Both the position numbers and the translations under genes were made by a program. A stretch of 64,000 bases of DNA from contig OY970338.1 in the NCBI GenBank assembly GCA_963717515.1, positions 1,240,001 through 1,304,000 of the forward strand, written 5' to 3'. This DNA comes from CAYXZQ01 sp963717515. Lineage in GTDB: Archaea > Nanobdellota > Nanobdellia > Woesearchaeales > DSVV01. The notes under the pieces were generated by a model that was given only the letters and a program-made list of their open reading frames with translations, was not told where the DNA came from and did not search any database. Shown here piece by piece: positions 43,704-52,866 of this stretch (positions are counted from its first letter, which is position 1; every line of letters starts with the position of its first letter).

Positions 43704-44270
43704 ATGAATAAAATATTGTTTGACAAAATGACAGATGATTGCAGCTGTTGCGGAAACCAAACACTTTCTGAGGAAAGTGATTATGATTTAACTAAGAAAC
43801 AACATTTTCTAATTAAAATAAAAGATATTTGGGATGTATACAAGAATATAAAAAATACAAAGCAAGATATATTGATTTCATTTTTCCTGAAAGAGAATGA
43901 CCTTAATCTTTCAACTGGGAAAAAAATATTGAAATTATTTGCTAGATTAAGGAAAGATAATATCAGTTTCAAGGTATTGAATCCTCTACCAAGATGCATC
44001 CTTGGTTTTGGATATGGTGAAGCAGTAAATGAATTCAGCCTGCCGAAGGGCTGCTATGAATGCAGGGAACTTTTCACTATAAAGAATGAAGAAATCATCA
44101 GCTGCAGGTATATAAATAAAAAAGGTCCAAAGATATATTACATGAAAGATAGGAATCAGATTTGGGAGTTTTTCAACACCTTGAGATTGGAGAAGGACTT
44201 GACCAAGACATGCATCAACTGCTTATATCTGAAAAGGAAACTGTGTGATGGGGTTTGTTTTAGATCATGA
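43704..44270 (+). CDS. orphan protein with rSAM-type auxiliary Cys domain
   Basis: 188 residues, no rSAM cluster motif. It has an N-terminal CSCCGNQ, a middle part (ILISFFLKENDLNLSTGKKI, then FKVLNPLPRCILGFGYG) that is homologous by eye to the 31980-33008 protein, a GCYECRELFTI pair and a C-terminal TCINCLYLKRKLCDGVC. These patterns match the auxiliary-cluster half of LHSH-type rSAM proteins. The stop overlaps the ATG of the B12-rSAM gene by 4 nt, so the two are probably co-translated partners. Confidence 0.7.
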   Translation: MNKILFDKMTDDCSCCGNQTLSEESDYDLTKKQHFLIKIKDIWDVYKNIKNTKQDILISFFLKENDLNLSTGKKILKLFARLRKDNISFKVLNPLPRCILGFGYGEAVNEFSLPKGCYECRELFTIKNEEIISCRYINKKGPKIYYMKDRNQIWEFFNTLRLEKDLTKTCINCLYLKRKLCDGVCFRS

Positions 44271-45553
44271 GGGTATTGCTTCTGACATACAGGAACAGAA
44301 AAGAATATGTTCCACTGGATTTAGGATACGTGAAAGCATATTGTGATAAATCCAATAATCAGGATGAGATTATTGTCAGGACTTATTCAAAAAGAGATAA
44401 TATATATCTATTCAAAAAAAAAATTGAAAAGCTTGAACCTGAGATGATAATTTTTTTTACTGAGAATCTCCAAAGCACCCAGCTATTCACGTTGAGGTTT
44501 GCTTTGAAACTGTTTTCAATTCTCAGAACTAATGACAAAAAAATCAAATTATATTTACAAAGCTATAAAATTGACAAGGAATATTCAAAAGAAATACTGG
44601 AAGAACACTCATATGTTGATATGATAATTCGAGGAGAACCTGAAATAACTATAAAAGAAATTCTTCTGGGAAAAAAATTGAATACAGTCAAAGGTATATC
44701 ATATCGGCTGAATGATATGATTCAGGTTAATGCTGAGAGACATTTATTGGATACTCTTGATAATCTCCCTTCACCCTATCTGACAAACTCCATGAAAAGT
44801 GAATATGTTAGCAAGATGAAGCAGGCTTATGTCTCAACATCAAGAGGCTGTATATTCAATTGTTTCTATTGTTTCAGGAATGTCAGGTTTTCCAGGGTCC
44901 GGACTATTTCAATAAAGAGGGTCCTCGATGAGATAAAATTCCTGATGTGGAGCAGGGTCGAAAGCATTTATATCATCGACGATTGTTTTTTCCTGAATCA
45001 GAAAAGGTTCAATGAGCTGGTAACTGAAATTTCAAAAATAAATAAAAATAATAAGCTCAGTTTCGCTCTGATGTGCAGGTATGAGTTCTTATCAGAGAAA
45101 AATATGGATCTAATGAAAAAAATGAATGTCAGACGGATACAGGTAGGTTTGCAGACAACCAATCTTAAATTACTCAAACGACTTAATAGAAACTTTGATG
45201 AAAAAAAGTTTTATAAGACCGTCGAATATCTGAATAAATTGGAAATATTTACTACTGTTGATCTGATACTGGGTCTGCCTGGTGACAATCTTAGGAGTTT
45301 TAAAGAATCTCTGGATTATCTTGGCAAGGTCAATCCTGACCAAGTCAGAGTTCATAGATTGTTTATACATCCCGGCACTTACTTGGACAGGAACCTTGAA
45401 AAATATAAGATAAGATTATCATATAAAAACAGGGATTTTTCACTGCCTGTCGTCAAGAGCAATTATAGCTTTCCCAGTGATGAGATACAGATGGCATTGA
45501 GGTATATCAAGAAGGTAAAGAAGAGAGGTAAAAACATAGTCCTGACAAATTGA
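44267..45553 (+). CDS. B12-binding-type radical SAM protein
   Basis: 428 residues. The N-terminal 170 are Rossmann-like (MRVLLLTYRNRKEYVPLDLG, EMIIFFTENLQSTQLFTLRF, YVDMIIRGEPEITIKEILLG). The core has SRGCIFNCFYCFRNVRFSRV near 194-213, YIIDDCFFLNQKRFNEL, RRIQVGLQTTNLKLLKRLNR and VDLILGLPGDNLRSFKESLD, the usual B12-rSAM order. It is coupled to the orphan Cys protein through a 4-nt overlap. Confidence 0.86.
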   Translation: MRVLLLTYRNRKEYVPLDLGYVKAYCDKSNNQDEIIVRTYSKRDNIYLFKKKIEKLEPEMIIFFTENLQSTQLFTLRFALKLFSILRTNDKKIKLYLQSYKIDKEYSKEILEEHSYVDMIIRGEPEITIKEILLGKKLNTVKGISYRLNDMIQVNAERHLLDTLDNLPSPYLTNSMKSEYVSKMKQAYVSTSRGCIFNCFYCFRNVRFSRVRTISIKRVLDEIKFLMWSRVESIYIIDDCFFLNQKRFNELVTEISKINKNNKLSFALMCRYEFLSEKNMDLMKKMNVRRIQVGLQTTNLKLLKRLNRNFDEKKFYKTVEYLNKLEIFTTVDLILGLPGDNLRSFKESLDYLGKVNPDQVRVHRLFIHPGTYLDRNLEKYKIRLSYKNRDFSLPVVKSNYSFPSDEIQMALRYIKKVKKRGKNIVLTN

Positions 45554-45622
45554 ATCTGGGTCTAAGCGCTCCAATATATCCTTTCCGACAGGTTTAAATA
45601 ATTCCAATATCTTAAAATTCCC

Positions 45623-47140
45623 ATGTCACTCTATCAATCCTCAATTCTCTACATCCTCCATATCCTATTCTTCTCGATCATCATCCTCGTCATCCTGAAC
45701 CGCAGGACCCTCATAAAACCATTCAAAAAGATCAGGAAAAAGACCCTTATTTACCTGCTCATAATCTTCATTGCAGCATGCGCCCTTAGGCTGTTCATCT
45801 TCCCCCATTTCCACATGATGTACATCGACGAGCCATGGTACCTGGAGATGGCAAAGAACATGAACCAAGGGCATGGGCCGGTCGTTTGTGAATACCAGGG
45901 CATCGAAGAACAGGTCTGCCTTGCCCCTTTAAAGCCCCCAGGATGGCCCTATCTTCTGTCATGGGTGCAGATGCTCTTTGGGCTCAACAATCAATTTTCG
46001 CTGTATTTCGGCAGTATTTTGGGCTGCCTCTCCATAATCCTAATTTTTTCAGTGACATGCCTGTTGTTTGATGAGAAAGCAGCTCTCTGGGCCTCATTCA
46101 TCCTTGCCTTTTCACCCATGCATGTTATCTGGTCAAATACAATAGAGTCCAACAGCCCGTCAGTATTCTTCATCCTGCTCTCGATGCTCTTATTCCTCCA
46201 CTATATAAGGAACAGAAGGTTATCATCATTTGGTCTTTTTTTCCTGGCAACAGCATTCTCCACCATGATAAGGTTTGAGAATATCATCCTGTTTCCGATC
46301 CTTGCACTTGCCTATCTGATATATTCAAAAAAGTTCCAAAAGTCAATTTATGGGAAATTCTTCGATGCATCCTACCCCCTGGTCGTTATATGTATGTTTG
46401 GTGTCATGATATTCTTTGAATCCATATATTTCCATATGTTCAGGGACACTGCACTCACCTTGGATCATTTTATCCTGAACCTGCCTGGATACCTCTATTC
46501 AATGGGCATCGTTACAGTCATCGCCCTGGCAGCGTTGTTCTTGTATGATAAGGGGGATTCAAAGGATATTAAGATCATTATGACATGTTTCCTGTTTTTC
46601 TTTATAACTTACCTTCCGCTGTTCAAGGAGATTGAGCAGAGGATGGTCCTGACACCCCTTGTGTTCGCAGTCATCCTTTCAGGATACACCATGGGGAAGA
46701 TAAGCAGCCACCTGCCTCATACCAGGATACTGTTTTTCCTGCTCCTCTCAATCATATTTAGCCTCGGACTGGTACATGTCTACAATCAGCCAAGGTTCGC
46801 CTCGCACAAGCTCGAGACTGACATTGTCATGGACATTGCAGATAAGTATCAGGAAAGTTACATCATCTCAGAAGCGCCGACAGTGCTCAGCTCTGTCTCT
46901 GATATAAGTGGGATAAGCACTGCATTTGCCCTGGAAAATCCGGAAGTGATTGAGATTATCCAGAAGAATCATAAGGTATATTATTTTTTCGATGGTTTCT
47001 GTACGAATCAAGGGATTGCTGATGCAGGGAGATCAGAAGAGCGATGCAGGGAGATGTTCAGGAGTTATGTTATGAAATCCATTGAAACGTTTCATCAAGG
47101 AAATTACAATTTTATCCTGTATTCCACTGAAAGCCGATGA
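45623..47140 (+). CDS. GT-C (GT39-like) membrane glycosyltransferase
   Basis: 505 residues with about ten hydrophobic helices. After the second helix the active-site loop reads MMYIDEPWYLEMAKNMNQGH, the DE-x-x-Y pattern of polyprenyl-phosphate sugar transferases. LAPLKPPGWPYLLSWVQMLF then leads into the next helix. The C-terminal 120 residues form a soluble domain with Cys. It probably acts on a surface glycan. A GGTTTAAATAAT box (about 45590-45601) lies 25-30 nt upstream. From here on the GC content is moderate again. Confidence 0.8.
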   Translation: MSLYQSSILYILHILFFSIIILVILNRRTLIKPFKKIRKKTLIYLLIIFIAACALRLFIFPHFHMMYIDEPWYLEMAKNMNQGHGPVVCEYQGIEEQVCLAPLKPPGWPYLLSWVQMLFGLNNQFSLYFGSILGCLSIILIFSVTCLLFDEKAALWASFILAFSPMHVIWSNTIESNSPSVFFILLSMLLFLHYIRNRRLSSFGLFFLATAFSTMIRFENIILFPILALAYLIYSKKFQKSIYGKFFDASYPLVVICMFGVMIFFESIYFHMFRDTALTLDHFILNLPGYLYSMGIVTVIALAALFLYDKGDSKDIKIIMTCFLFFFITYLPLFKEIEQRMVLTPLVFAVILSGYTMGKISSHLPHTRILFFLLLSIIFSLGLVHVYNQPRFASHKLETDIVMDIADKYQESYIISEAPTVLSSVSDISGISTAFALENPEVIEIIQKNHKVYYFFDGFCTNQGIADAGRSEERCREMFRSYVMKSIETFHQGNYNFILYSTESR

Positions 47141-47186
47141 GGAGCCAGCATAATGTTTTTATATTCTGACGGATTCAGGAAGCCAG

Positions 47187-48620
47187 ATGGCAAAACCGAG
47201 GATTCAGCTGGTCCATAAATACATGTATTCAAACGAAGTTTCTTTGGGAGTCAGTGTGTTGGACTCATTTCTTCGTGAGAAAGGTTATGAAGTAAGACAG
47301 CATTCGATCGAGGCAGAACCGGCTTATGTGAATCCTCTTCTGGTCAGCAGGTTCCCTTACAGCAAACTCGTCTGCAGACTATCCAACTCTTTAAACAAGA
47401 TCATGCTGGATTCAGATCTGAATTTCCCACTGACCCTCCACATTGACAATGAAATAAGTAAGATGTCAATCAAAAAGAACGATATCATCGGTTTCTCTGT
47501 CCATTCCAAATTCCAGCTGATATATTATCTGCTCCTGGCAAAAAGGATTAAAAAAAAATATAGTGTGACAATAGTCTTTGGAGGACCGTATATCGGCCTC
47601 TTTCCAGAGCTGATTGACATGAAAAAATATTGTTTTATAGACTATCTTGTAAAAGGCAGAGGGGAACTGCCTTTCCTTAGATTGATTGGTTGTATCGAAA
47701 AAAATGAGAAGAGAATTAGCACTCCAAAAGTCAATTACAATCCTGAAAAAAGGATGCTCTTTTCTGTGAAAGAGCCGGGACTGGGGATGCAGGCTGTTCC
47801 AAATTATGAGAAGAAGCGTATTGCAAGAATCAGGAAAAAAAGATTATTCCAGGGTCATTCAGGGCTTTCTTACCAGATATCAACAGGGTGCCCGAACAGG
47901 TGTGGTTTCTGCATGTATCATATGATTGAGAAAATTGAATTTAAACCCGTAAAGCAAGTAATTGAAGAGCTCCAAGAGATCAGTAAAAATACACTGATCA
48001 GAAAATACAGGTTCACTGATTCTGCAATAAATTCAAAAAGAAGCTATCTTGTGGAATTATGTAATGAGATGATTAAAGAGAGATTGAATTTTAATTTTTC
48101 TGCTTATGCAACATTTGGTATTATGCCTGAAATTCTACGACTCATGAGAAGAGCGGGTTTTTTCAACTTGTTATATGGGATTGAGACTGGCAGCAGAAGG
48201 ATCCATAAGCTTATGGATAAGTCGCATACTTTTGATATCATTCAAAATAGCCTTGAAGAGACAGCCTCTGCAGGGATCAATAATGTCATATGCATAATGA
48301 TTGGATATCCTCATGAGACTGATGATGACGTTGATTTGACAATAAGATTCATAAGAAAGAATAAAAAGTTGATAACGAGAGTACTTTTGACAAAATTTCA
48401 ATTGCTTTACAACTCAAATATGTATACAAATCCTGAGAGATATGGCTTAAAGATTATCGGGATGTATTCGAGGCATGATCCTGAAACAATGAAGTTTGAT
48501 GAGGTAGATGGATTGAAATGGGAAAAATATATCAGACAGACAAACAAGAATATCAAGAAGATGATGAAATTTCTGGATAGATACAAAATTTCTTTCGGTT
48601 ATGATCCAAGGTTCCTTTAG
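47187..48620 (+). CDS. B12-binding radical SAM protein
   Basis: 477 residues. A cobalamin-binding-like N-terminal domain (LGVSVLDSFLREKGYEVRQH, TIVFGGPYIGLFPELI, YLVKGRGELPFLRLIGCIE) precedes an rSAM core with STGCPNRCGFCMYHMIEKIE near 231-250, LLYGIETGSRRIHKLMDK and CIMIGYPHETDDDVDLTIRF. The end has MKFDEVDGLKWEKYIRQTNK, the signature shared with the genes at 15894 and 34642, and the three appear to be one subfamily. A TTTTTATATTC box is about 25-30 nt before the ATG. The gene converges with the CapK-like gene by 4 nt. Confidence 0.87.
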   Translation: MAKPRIQLVHKYMYSNEVSLGVSVLDSFLREKGYEVRQHSIEAEPAYVNPLLVSRFPYSKLVCRLSNSLNKIMLDSDLNFPLTLHIDNEISKMSIKKNDIIGFSVHSKFQLIYYLLLAKRIKKKYSVTIVFGGPYIGLFPELIDMKKYCFIDYLVKGRGELPFLRLIGCIEKNEKRISTPKVNYNPEKRMLFSVKEPGLGMQAVPNYEKKRIARIRKKRLFQGHSGLSYQISTGCPNRCGFCMYHMIEKIEFKPVKQVIEELQEISKNTLIRKYRFTDSAINSKRSYLVELCNEMIKERLNFNFSAYATFGIMPEILRLMRRAGFFNLLYGIETGSRRIHKLMDKSHTFDIIQNSLEETASAGINNVICIMIGYPHETDDDVDLTIRFIRKNKKLITRVLLTKFQLLYNSNMYTNPERYGLKIIGMYSRHDPETMKFDEVDGLKWEKYIRQTNKNIKKMMKFLDRYKISFGYDPRFL

Positions 48621-49996
48621 ATCTTTTTAATAAACTCGAATTTGCCAGATTTCGTCCTGGGAATCGATTTTACATATTCAATCCTTAAATCCGGATGTTT
48701 TCCAAAAAAACTGCGGAGAGTACTAATAATCTGGTCATGATGCTTCGGGATATATTTTTTTCTTTTGACTATTTTCAAAATCAACTTATCTTTAGAGTGT
48801 AGGAACTGGCATTCCTTTATCTCATCAATTTCATCCAGCATCTTTGAGAGCGTATTTGCATTGGTGTATCTTTCCCCTAGCTTGATGATATCGCTTTCCC
48901 TTGCCTGAAGATTTGTAAGGGCCGGCAGACCATCTAATATCTTCCTAGAACCTAAGTCGCTGGTCTCAAACCTGATCAAAGGCATTGAATAATTCACAAG
49001 GCCCGTGGCTATTATTCTCCCAGCATCTCTTATCTGCTTCCCTTTATCATCCACAATCTCGAATATCCCCATATAATGGTCGCAGTCAAAATAATCTTTT
49101 CCTGGCGATTTTAATGCCCTGAAAACACATTCCATCTGGCCGTACTGGTTGAATATCCTGCAGCCAAAGACTTCCTGGATCTTCTTTTCCTGGAATGGGA
49201 ATAAGCTTTCCCTATCGCTGATCATGACATCAAAACCTATGTCGATATCTTTTTTTTCAGCATACTGTGCAGCCAAATACATCAGGCTTGGCATGCAATT
49301 GATGTATTTTGGCTTGAATTTTTTCATAAGATCCAGAAATAGCCTGATATCCTTCTCATTGTTTGCAAGGGCTGAGAAAAGGACCTTTCTATAGATTGGA
49401 TGTCTTACAATTTTCTTCTTCTTGAGATTCTTGTTTTCAAGAAAATAATTTGAAAAGACACTGATATGCCTGTCAGTCAACCTGAGCCCGATGTCCTTGA
49501 CCAATCTCTGATGGACAATATGCCTGATTGCATCTACCTGTATATCCAGCAGGAACCTTGTCGGAGTCCCTGTTGTTCCGCTTGTCCTTTGAATTATTGG
49601 TCTTCCATGATACATCCTTCTTGATTTTAATCCATCAAAGTTCTTGACCAGCAATTCCTTTGTCAAAACAGGGATCCTCTCAAGGTCTTTGAACTTTTTG
49701 ATATTTTTCCAGTCAATCCCTTCCCTGTCGAACAGTTCCCTGTAATAAGGGACATTCTCATGACAATGCTTCAGGAGCTTTCTCAACCTTCTCATCTGAT
49801 GCTTCTCATAATCAATCCTGAACATGGTGTTGTTGTAGAACACGATAAATTTCAATAGGATATAATCCAATCCGAAGTTGTACCAGGGAACCCAGAGCCT
49901 GATGAGCATGAAACTTATAAGGTCCTGGATAAATCCAGGCGATGCGAGATAAATCCTGTCAGAGAGTTTCATCGATAGCCTGTATCTTTTCTCCAT
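48617..49996 (-). CDS. adenylate-forming enzyme (PaaK/CapK-like)
   Basis: 459 residues from the ATG at 49996. The P-loop-like QRTSGTTGTPTRFLLDIQ, the FNQYGQMECVFRALK region, LVNYSMPLIRFETSDLG and the C-terminal YVKSIPRTKSGKFEFIKKI, with its conserved Lys, identify the phenylacetate-CoA ligase/CapK branch of the ANL superfamily. It would activate a carboxylate with ATP. The N-terminal HCHENVPYYRELFDREGID is also typical. The substrate is unknown. A GATTTATAAATG box near 50020 supports the start. Confidence 0.86.
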   Translation of the reverse strand: MEKRYRLSMKLSDRIYLASPGFIQDLISFMLIRLWVPWYNFGLDYILLKFIVFYNNTMFRIDYEKHQMRRLRKLLKHCHENVPYYRELFDREGIDWKNIKKFKDLERIPVLTKELLVKNFDGLKSRRMYHGRPIIQRTSGTTGTPTRFLLDIQVDAIRHIVHQRLVKDIGLRLTDRHISVFSNYFLENKNLKKKKIVRHPIYRKVLFSALANNEKDIRLFLDLMKKFKPKYINCMPSLMYLAAQYAEKKDIDIGFDVMISDRESLFPFQEKKIQEVFGCRIFNQYGQMECVFRALKSPGKDYFDCDHYMGIFEIVDDKGKQIRDAGRIIATGLVNYSMPLIRFETSDLGSRKILDGLPALTNLQARESDIIKLGERYTNANTLSKMLDEIDEIKECQFLHSKDKLILKIVKRKKYIPKHHDQIISTLRSFFGKHPDLRIEYVKSIPRTKSGKFEFIKKI

Positions 49997-50065
49997 CAAT
50001 CAGGGGAGCCATAAATCATTTATAAATCTGTCAGCTATTGGATGGAAAAAACATTGATTTTTGAA

Positions 50066-51565
50066 TTATAGCCAGTATATATGGGTCGATCTTCTCTCAA
50101 ACAGGTCATTCGGCAGGTATGGGATCCTGTCCTGAATTTTCCTTTTTTCAAAATCATATAAATAGAGGTGCTTGTTATCGAGGAAAAAGAGCATCTTCCC
50201 GTCATCTGATACTTCAATCTCCTTCAGGGCGTAAGGCTCAGTGTCTGTATTGTTTAGGAACTCACCTATGTTTTCTTTTCCAGACAGGAAATCTTCTCCG
50301 ATATCTTCAGAATGGATAAGTTCCATCTTCTCTGCGTCAACCAGATACAACCTGTTCGGCTGGGCAAATGTGCATAGATATGGTTTCCCTTCAAAGTCAA
50401 ATATCCTATGGGAGGTGAACCTGTATCCTTTCTCATGTGTGAATGTATCCAGAAGTTTCAGTTCTCCATCTTTAAGCTCAAATTTGTCGATTGCCGCCGG
50501 TCCAAGATATCTGATCCTGTCGATTGTCGCAAAATTATGGCTCGAGACATATACATGACCTCTTTTCTCGTCAACCTCGAAATGCGCAGGCCTTGAATAG
50601 GTCGTCTCATAGAATGTCTCTGTTTTCCTATCGAGGTCAAGCATCGCAAATCTGCCTTTCTCGACATTGAACCTTGTCTCTGGAAATGAATTGCACTGGT
50701 CAATGAAGTCAAGGTTTGAAAAACTGTCGTCAAGAAACTGCCTGAAATTCCTGTCCAGCCTGGTCTCGAGCTGAGTCTCGGCAATATCCCACCATATGGT
50801 CCCTGTCCTTCGCTGCCCTGCTTTTTTTAATTTGTCTCCAACATCTGCTTTGGACCTGTACTTTTCAGATAAAACATCAAGGACATGCCTGAACAGGTCG
50901 GCCGTGCTATCCATTGTCTTTCCAGACCAGAGCATGGTATATTCAAAAAAATCAAAATATGAGCTGAATACATGGTTTTTGAATTTTCTGACGACATGGG
51001 GCACGACTGGAGCTCCTGATGAGCAGAGCCTTTCAATCCCGGTCATGCCAAGGTTTGCCCTGTAATAATTTATACCGCCTGACCAGGTGCTTGCAGCAAA
51101 ATGGAACTTGTGCGGGTCATCCGGGTCAGGATAGACTGTCGAAGGGAATTTTTTCAGCTGTGCCATATTATTTTCAAGGTCTTTTCCCATCACGATATTC
51201 AGTCTGCCCCTGCCGTAATCAACATCGTAGAAATACTGGTCATCAAAATAAACGAATGAATTGAATCTTTTTTCTCCTGTCCTGAGACTGCAGTGTGGAT
51301 TGAACCGCCTCTCGCTCTGGAACAGCCCCTCATCCTTCTGAATCTCGATGATCCGGGCATTCTCCCTGCTGAATGAGTGTATGTGAGATATGCTCAGTTT
51401 CTGGAAATCCACTAGGGCGAATGTCGGGAAGAAAAATCGCTTGTCTTCTTTATGGATGAGGTAAAGGCAGAGCGGCTTGTTGATCATCTTCTGGTCAAGA
51501 TATTCCTTGGTCTCATCAGATACCGTAAATTTCATATCTTGGACAGCAAGTTTCAACTCAATCAT
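50066..51565 (-). CDS. unknown beta-propeller-like protein
   Basis: 499 residues from the ATG at 51565 (TTG at 51577 possible). No family is recognised with confidence. The sequence has repeated short beta patterns, for example EVDEKRGHVYVSSHNFATID, EKGYRFTSHRIFDFEGKPYL, RLYLVDAEKMELIHSEDIGE and KHLYLYDFEKRKIQDRI, as in propellers. Several spaced His residues (PHVVRK, SSHNF, TSHRIF) recall the metal site of carotenoid-oxygenase-type propellers, but the match is weak. There is no signal peptide. A CTTTAAATCC box lies about 20-25 nt upstream, and the spacer to the plus-strand rSAM gene is short. Confidence 0.6.
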   Translation of the reverse strand: MIELKLAVQDMKFTVSDETKEYLDQKMINKPLCLYLIHKEDKRFFFPTFALVDFQKLSISHIHSFSRENARIIEIQKDEGLFQSERRFNPHCSLRTGEKRFNSFVYFDDQYFYDVDYGRGRLNIVMGKDLENNMAQLKKFPSTVYPDPDDPHKFHFAASTWSGGINYYRANLGMTGIERLCSSGAPVVPHVVRKFKNHVFSSYFDFFEYTMLWSGKTMDSTADLFRHVLDVLSEKYRSKADVGDKLKKAGQRRTGTIWWDIAETQLETRLDRNFRQFLDDSFSNLDFIDQCNSFPETRFNVEKGRFAMLDLDRKTETFYETTYSRPAHFEVDEKRGHVYVSSHNFATIDRIRYLGPAAIDKFELKDGELKLLDTFTHEKGYRFTSHRIFDFEGKPYLCTFAQPNRLYLVDAEKMELIHSEDIGEDFLSGKENIGEFLNNTDTEPYALKEIEVSDDGKMLFFLDNKHLYLYDFEKRKIQDRIPYLPNDLFERRSTHIYWL

Positions 51566-51652
51566 TCCTTTCACCAATCGGATTTAAAGTCTGGTTATAT
51601 AGAAGAATATTTATAGGTTTGGGAATATGCATCCCTGAGTCAGACATTGAAA

Positions 51653-52831
51653 ATGGCACAACCAAAAGGTGAGTCAGGGAAAGTTGAAGAATTATACAGG
51701 TCATATTCATTGTTCCGGGAAGGTTCGATCAAGAGAAAAGAGTTAGCCAGGAAAATAAGGATATTTATCGAGCGAAATCCCATACATCCTGATTCAAGCA
51801 CTTTCAAGGAGTTGAAGGGGATATATGATGAAACTCTCGGCAATGGTCATCTTTTTATCATCAAGCTCGATGTCACAAACAGGTGCAACCTGAACTGCAT
51901 TTACTGCTATTCGAAAAAGGACTCAGCTGAAATGGACCGAAAACATATCTTCAGGCTCGCTGACAGCTTCAGGCATGGCAGGATAGAGCTCATGGGCGGA
52001 GAGCCAATGATAAGAAAGGATATATTTGAGATAATCAGCCATATCAAATCTAGAGGCCTCACCTGCACTCTGTTTACAAACGGCACGCTTATATCGGCAG
52101 ATGCAGCAAAAAAACTGAAAGGTTCTGAGCTTGACCATGCGATTGTCTCCCTTATCTCTGACAAGAAGGAAGTCCATGATGAGATCACAGAAAAAAAAGG
52201 CTCCTTTGAAAAGACAGTGGACGGGATCAAGAACCTGGTTGCAGCAGGCATTAGGACTTACGCGATAACTGTTGTGAATTCTGCAAATGTCAGGAGATTG
52301 AAAGAGATAAATGAATTTTCGAAGGGCCTCGGAGCCCGGAACCTGCATTTCAAGTACGTCCCTCGACAGAAAGATGATCCATTGATGCTGGAGAATACCG
52401 GTGAATGGGGTAGAGCCAAGAAATGGGCATTGTATGAAAAGAGCCCTGCACATGGGGATAAGATAAGGAATGTCCTTGCACTCACAGGCAGGAGCTGCCA
52501 GGGAGGATACAGTATGGTTTCAGTAAAAACAAACGGAGACGTCACTCCATGTCCATTCATCCACCATGACCTTGTTCTGGGGAACATTAAGGATAGGGAT
52601 ATCAATAAGATATTCGGGGGCAGACATAAAAATCTGAAATTCAATGGGTTTTTCTCTCCTGCTAAAGAGTGCGGCAAATGCTCGATAGTGGATATCTGTG
52701 GTGGCGGATGCAAGACAGCAAATAAAGTATTGCATGGCGATTACATGAAAAAAGATGCTCTTTGCCAGGGGCCTTGGAGCACAGAGCCTGACCTTTCCAG
52801 AATATGCGAGCTTGTGCCGAGTTTCTGGTAG
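51653..52831 (+). CDS. radical SAM/SPASM protein
   Basis: 392 residues from the ATG at 51653. The first 70 are a helical N-terminal extension (KELARKIRIFIERNPIHPDS). The core has LDVTNRCNLNCIYCYSKKD, LMGGEPMIRKDIFE and VSLISDKKEVHDEITEKKGS, a relaxed LHSH signature. The C-terminal SPASM domain is VSVKTNGDVTPCPFIHHDLV, then CGKCSIVDICGGGCKTANK and a last Cys. An AATATTTATAGG box lies about 40 nt before the ATG. It is first in a plus-strand series with the ATP-grasp and two further rSAM genes. Confidence 0.87.
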   Translation: MAQPKGESGKVEELYRSYSLFREGSIKRKELARKIRIFIERNPIHPDSSTFKELKGIYDETLGNGHLFIIKLDVTNRCNLNCIYCYSKKDSAEMDRKHIFRLADSFRHGRIELMGGEPMIRKDIFEIISHIKSRGLTCTLFTNGTLISADAAKKLKGSELDHAIVSLISDKKEVHDEITEKKGSFEKTVDGIKNLVAAGIRTYAITVVNSANVRRLKEINEFSKGLGARNLHFKYVPRQKDDPLMLENTGEWGRAKKWALYEKSPAHGDKIRNVLALTGRSCQGGYSMVSVKTNGDVTPCPFIHHDLVLGNIKDRDINKIFGGRHKNLKFNGFFSPAKECGKCSIVDICGGGCKTANKVLHGDYMKKDALCQGPWSTEPDLSRICELVPSFW

Positions 52832-52866
52832 AAAGGTATATAAATTTTGATTCAATCACCCTATAC

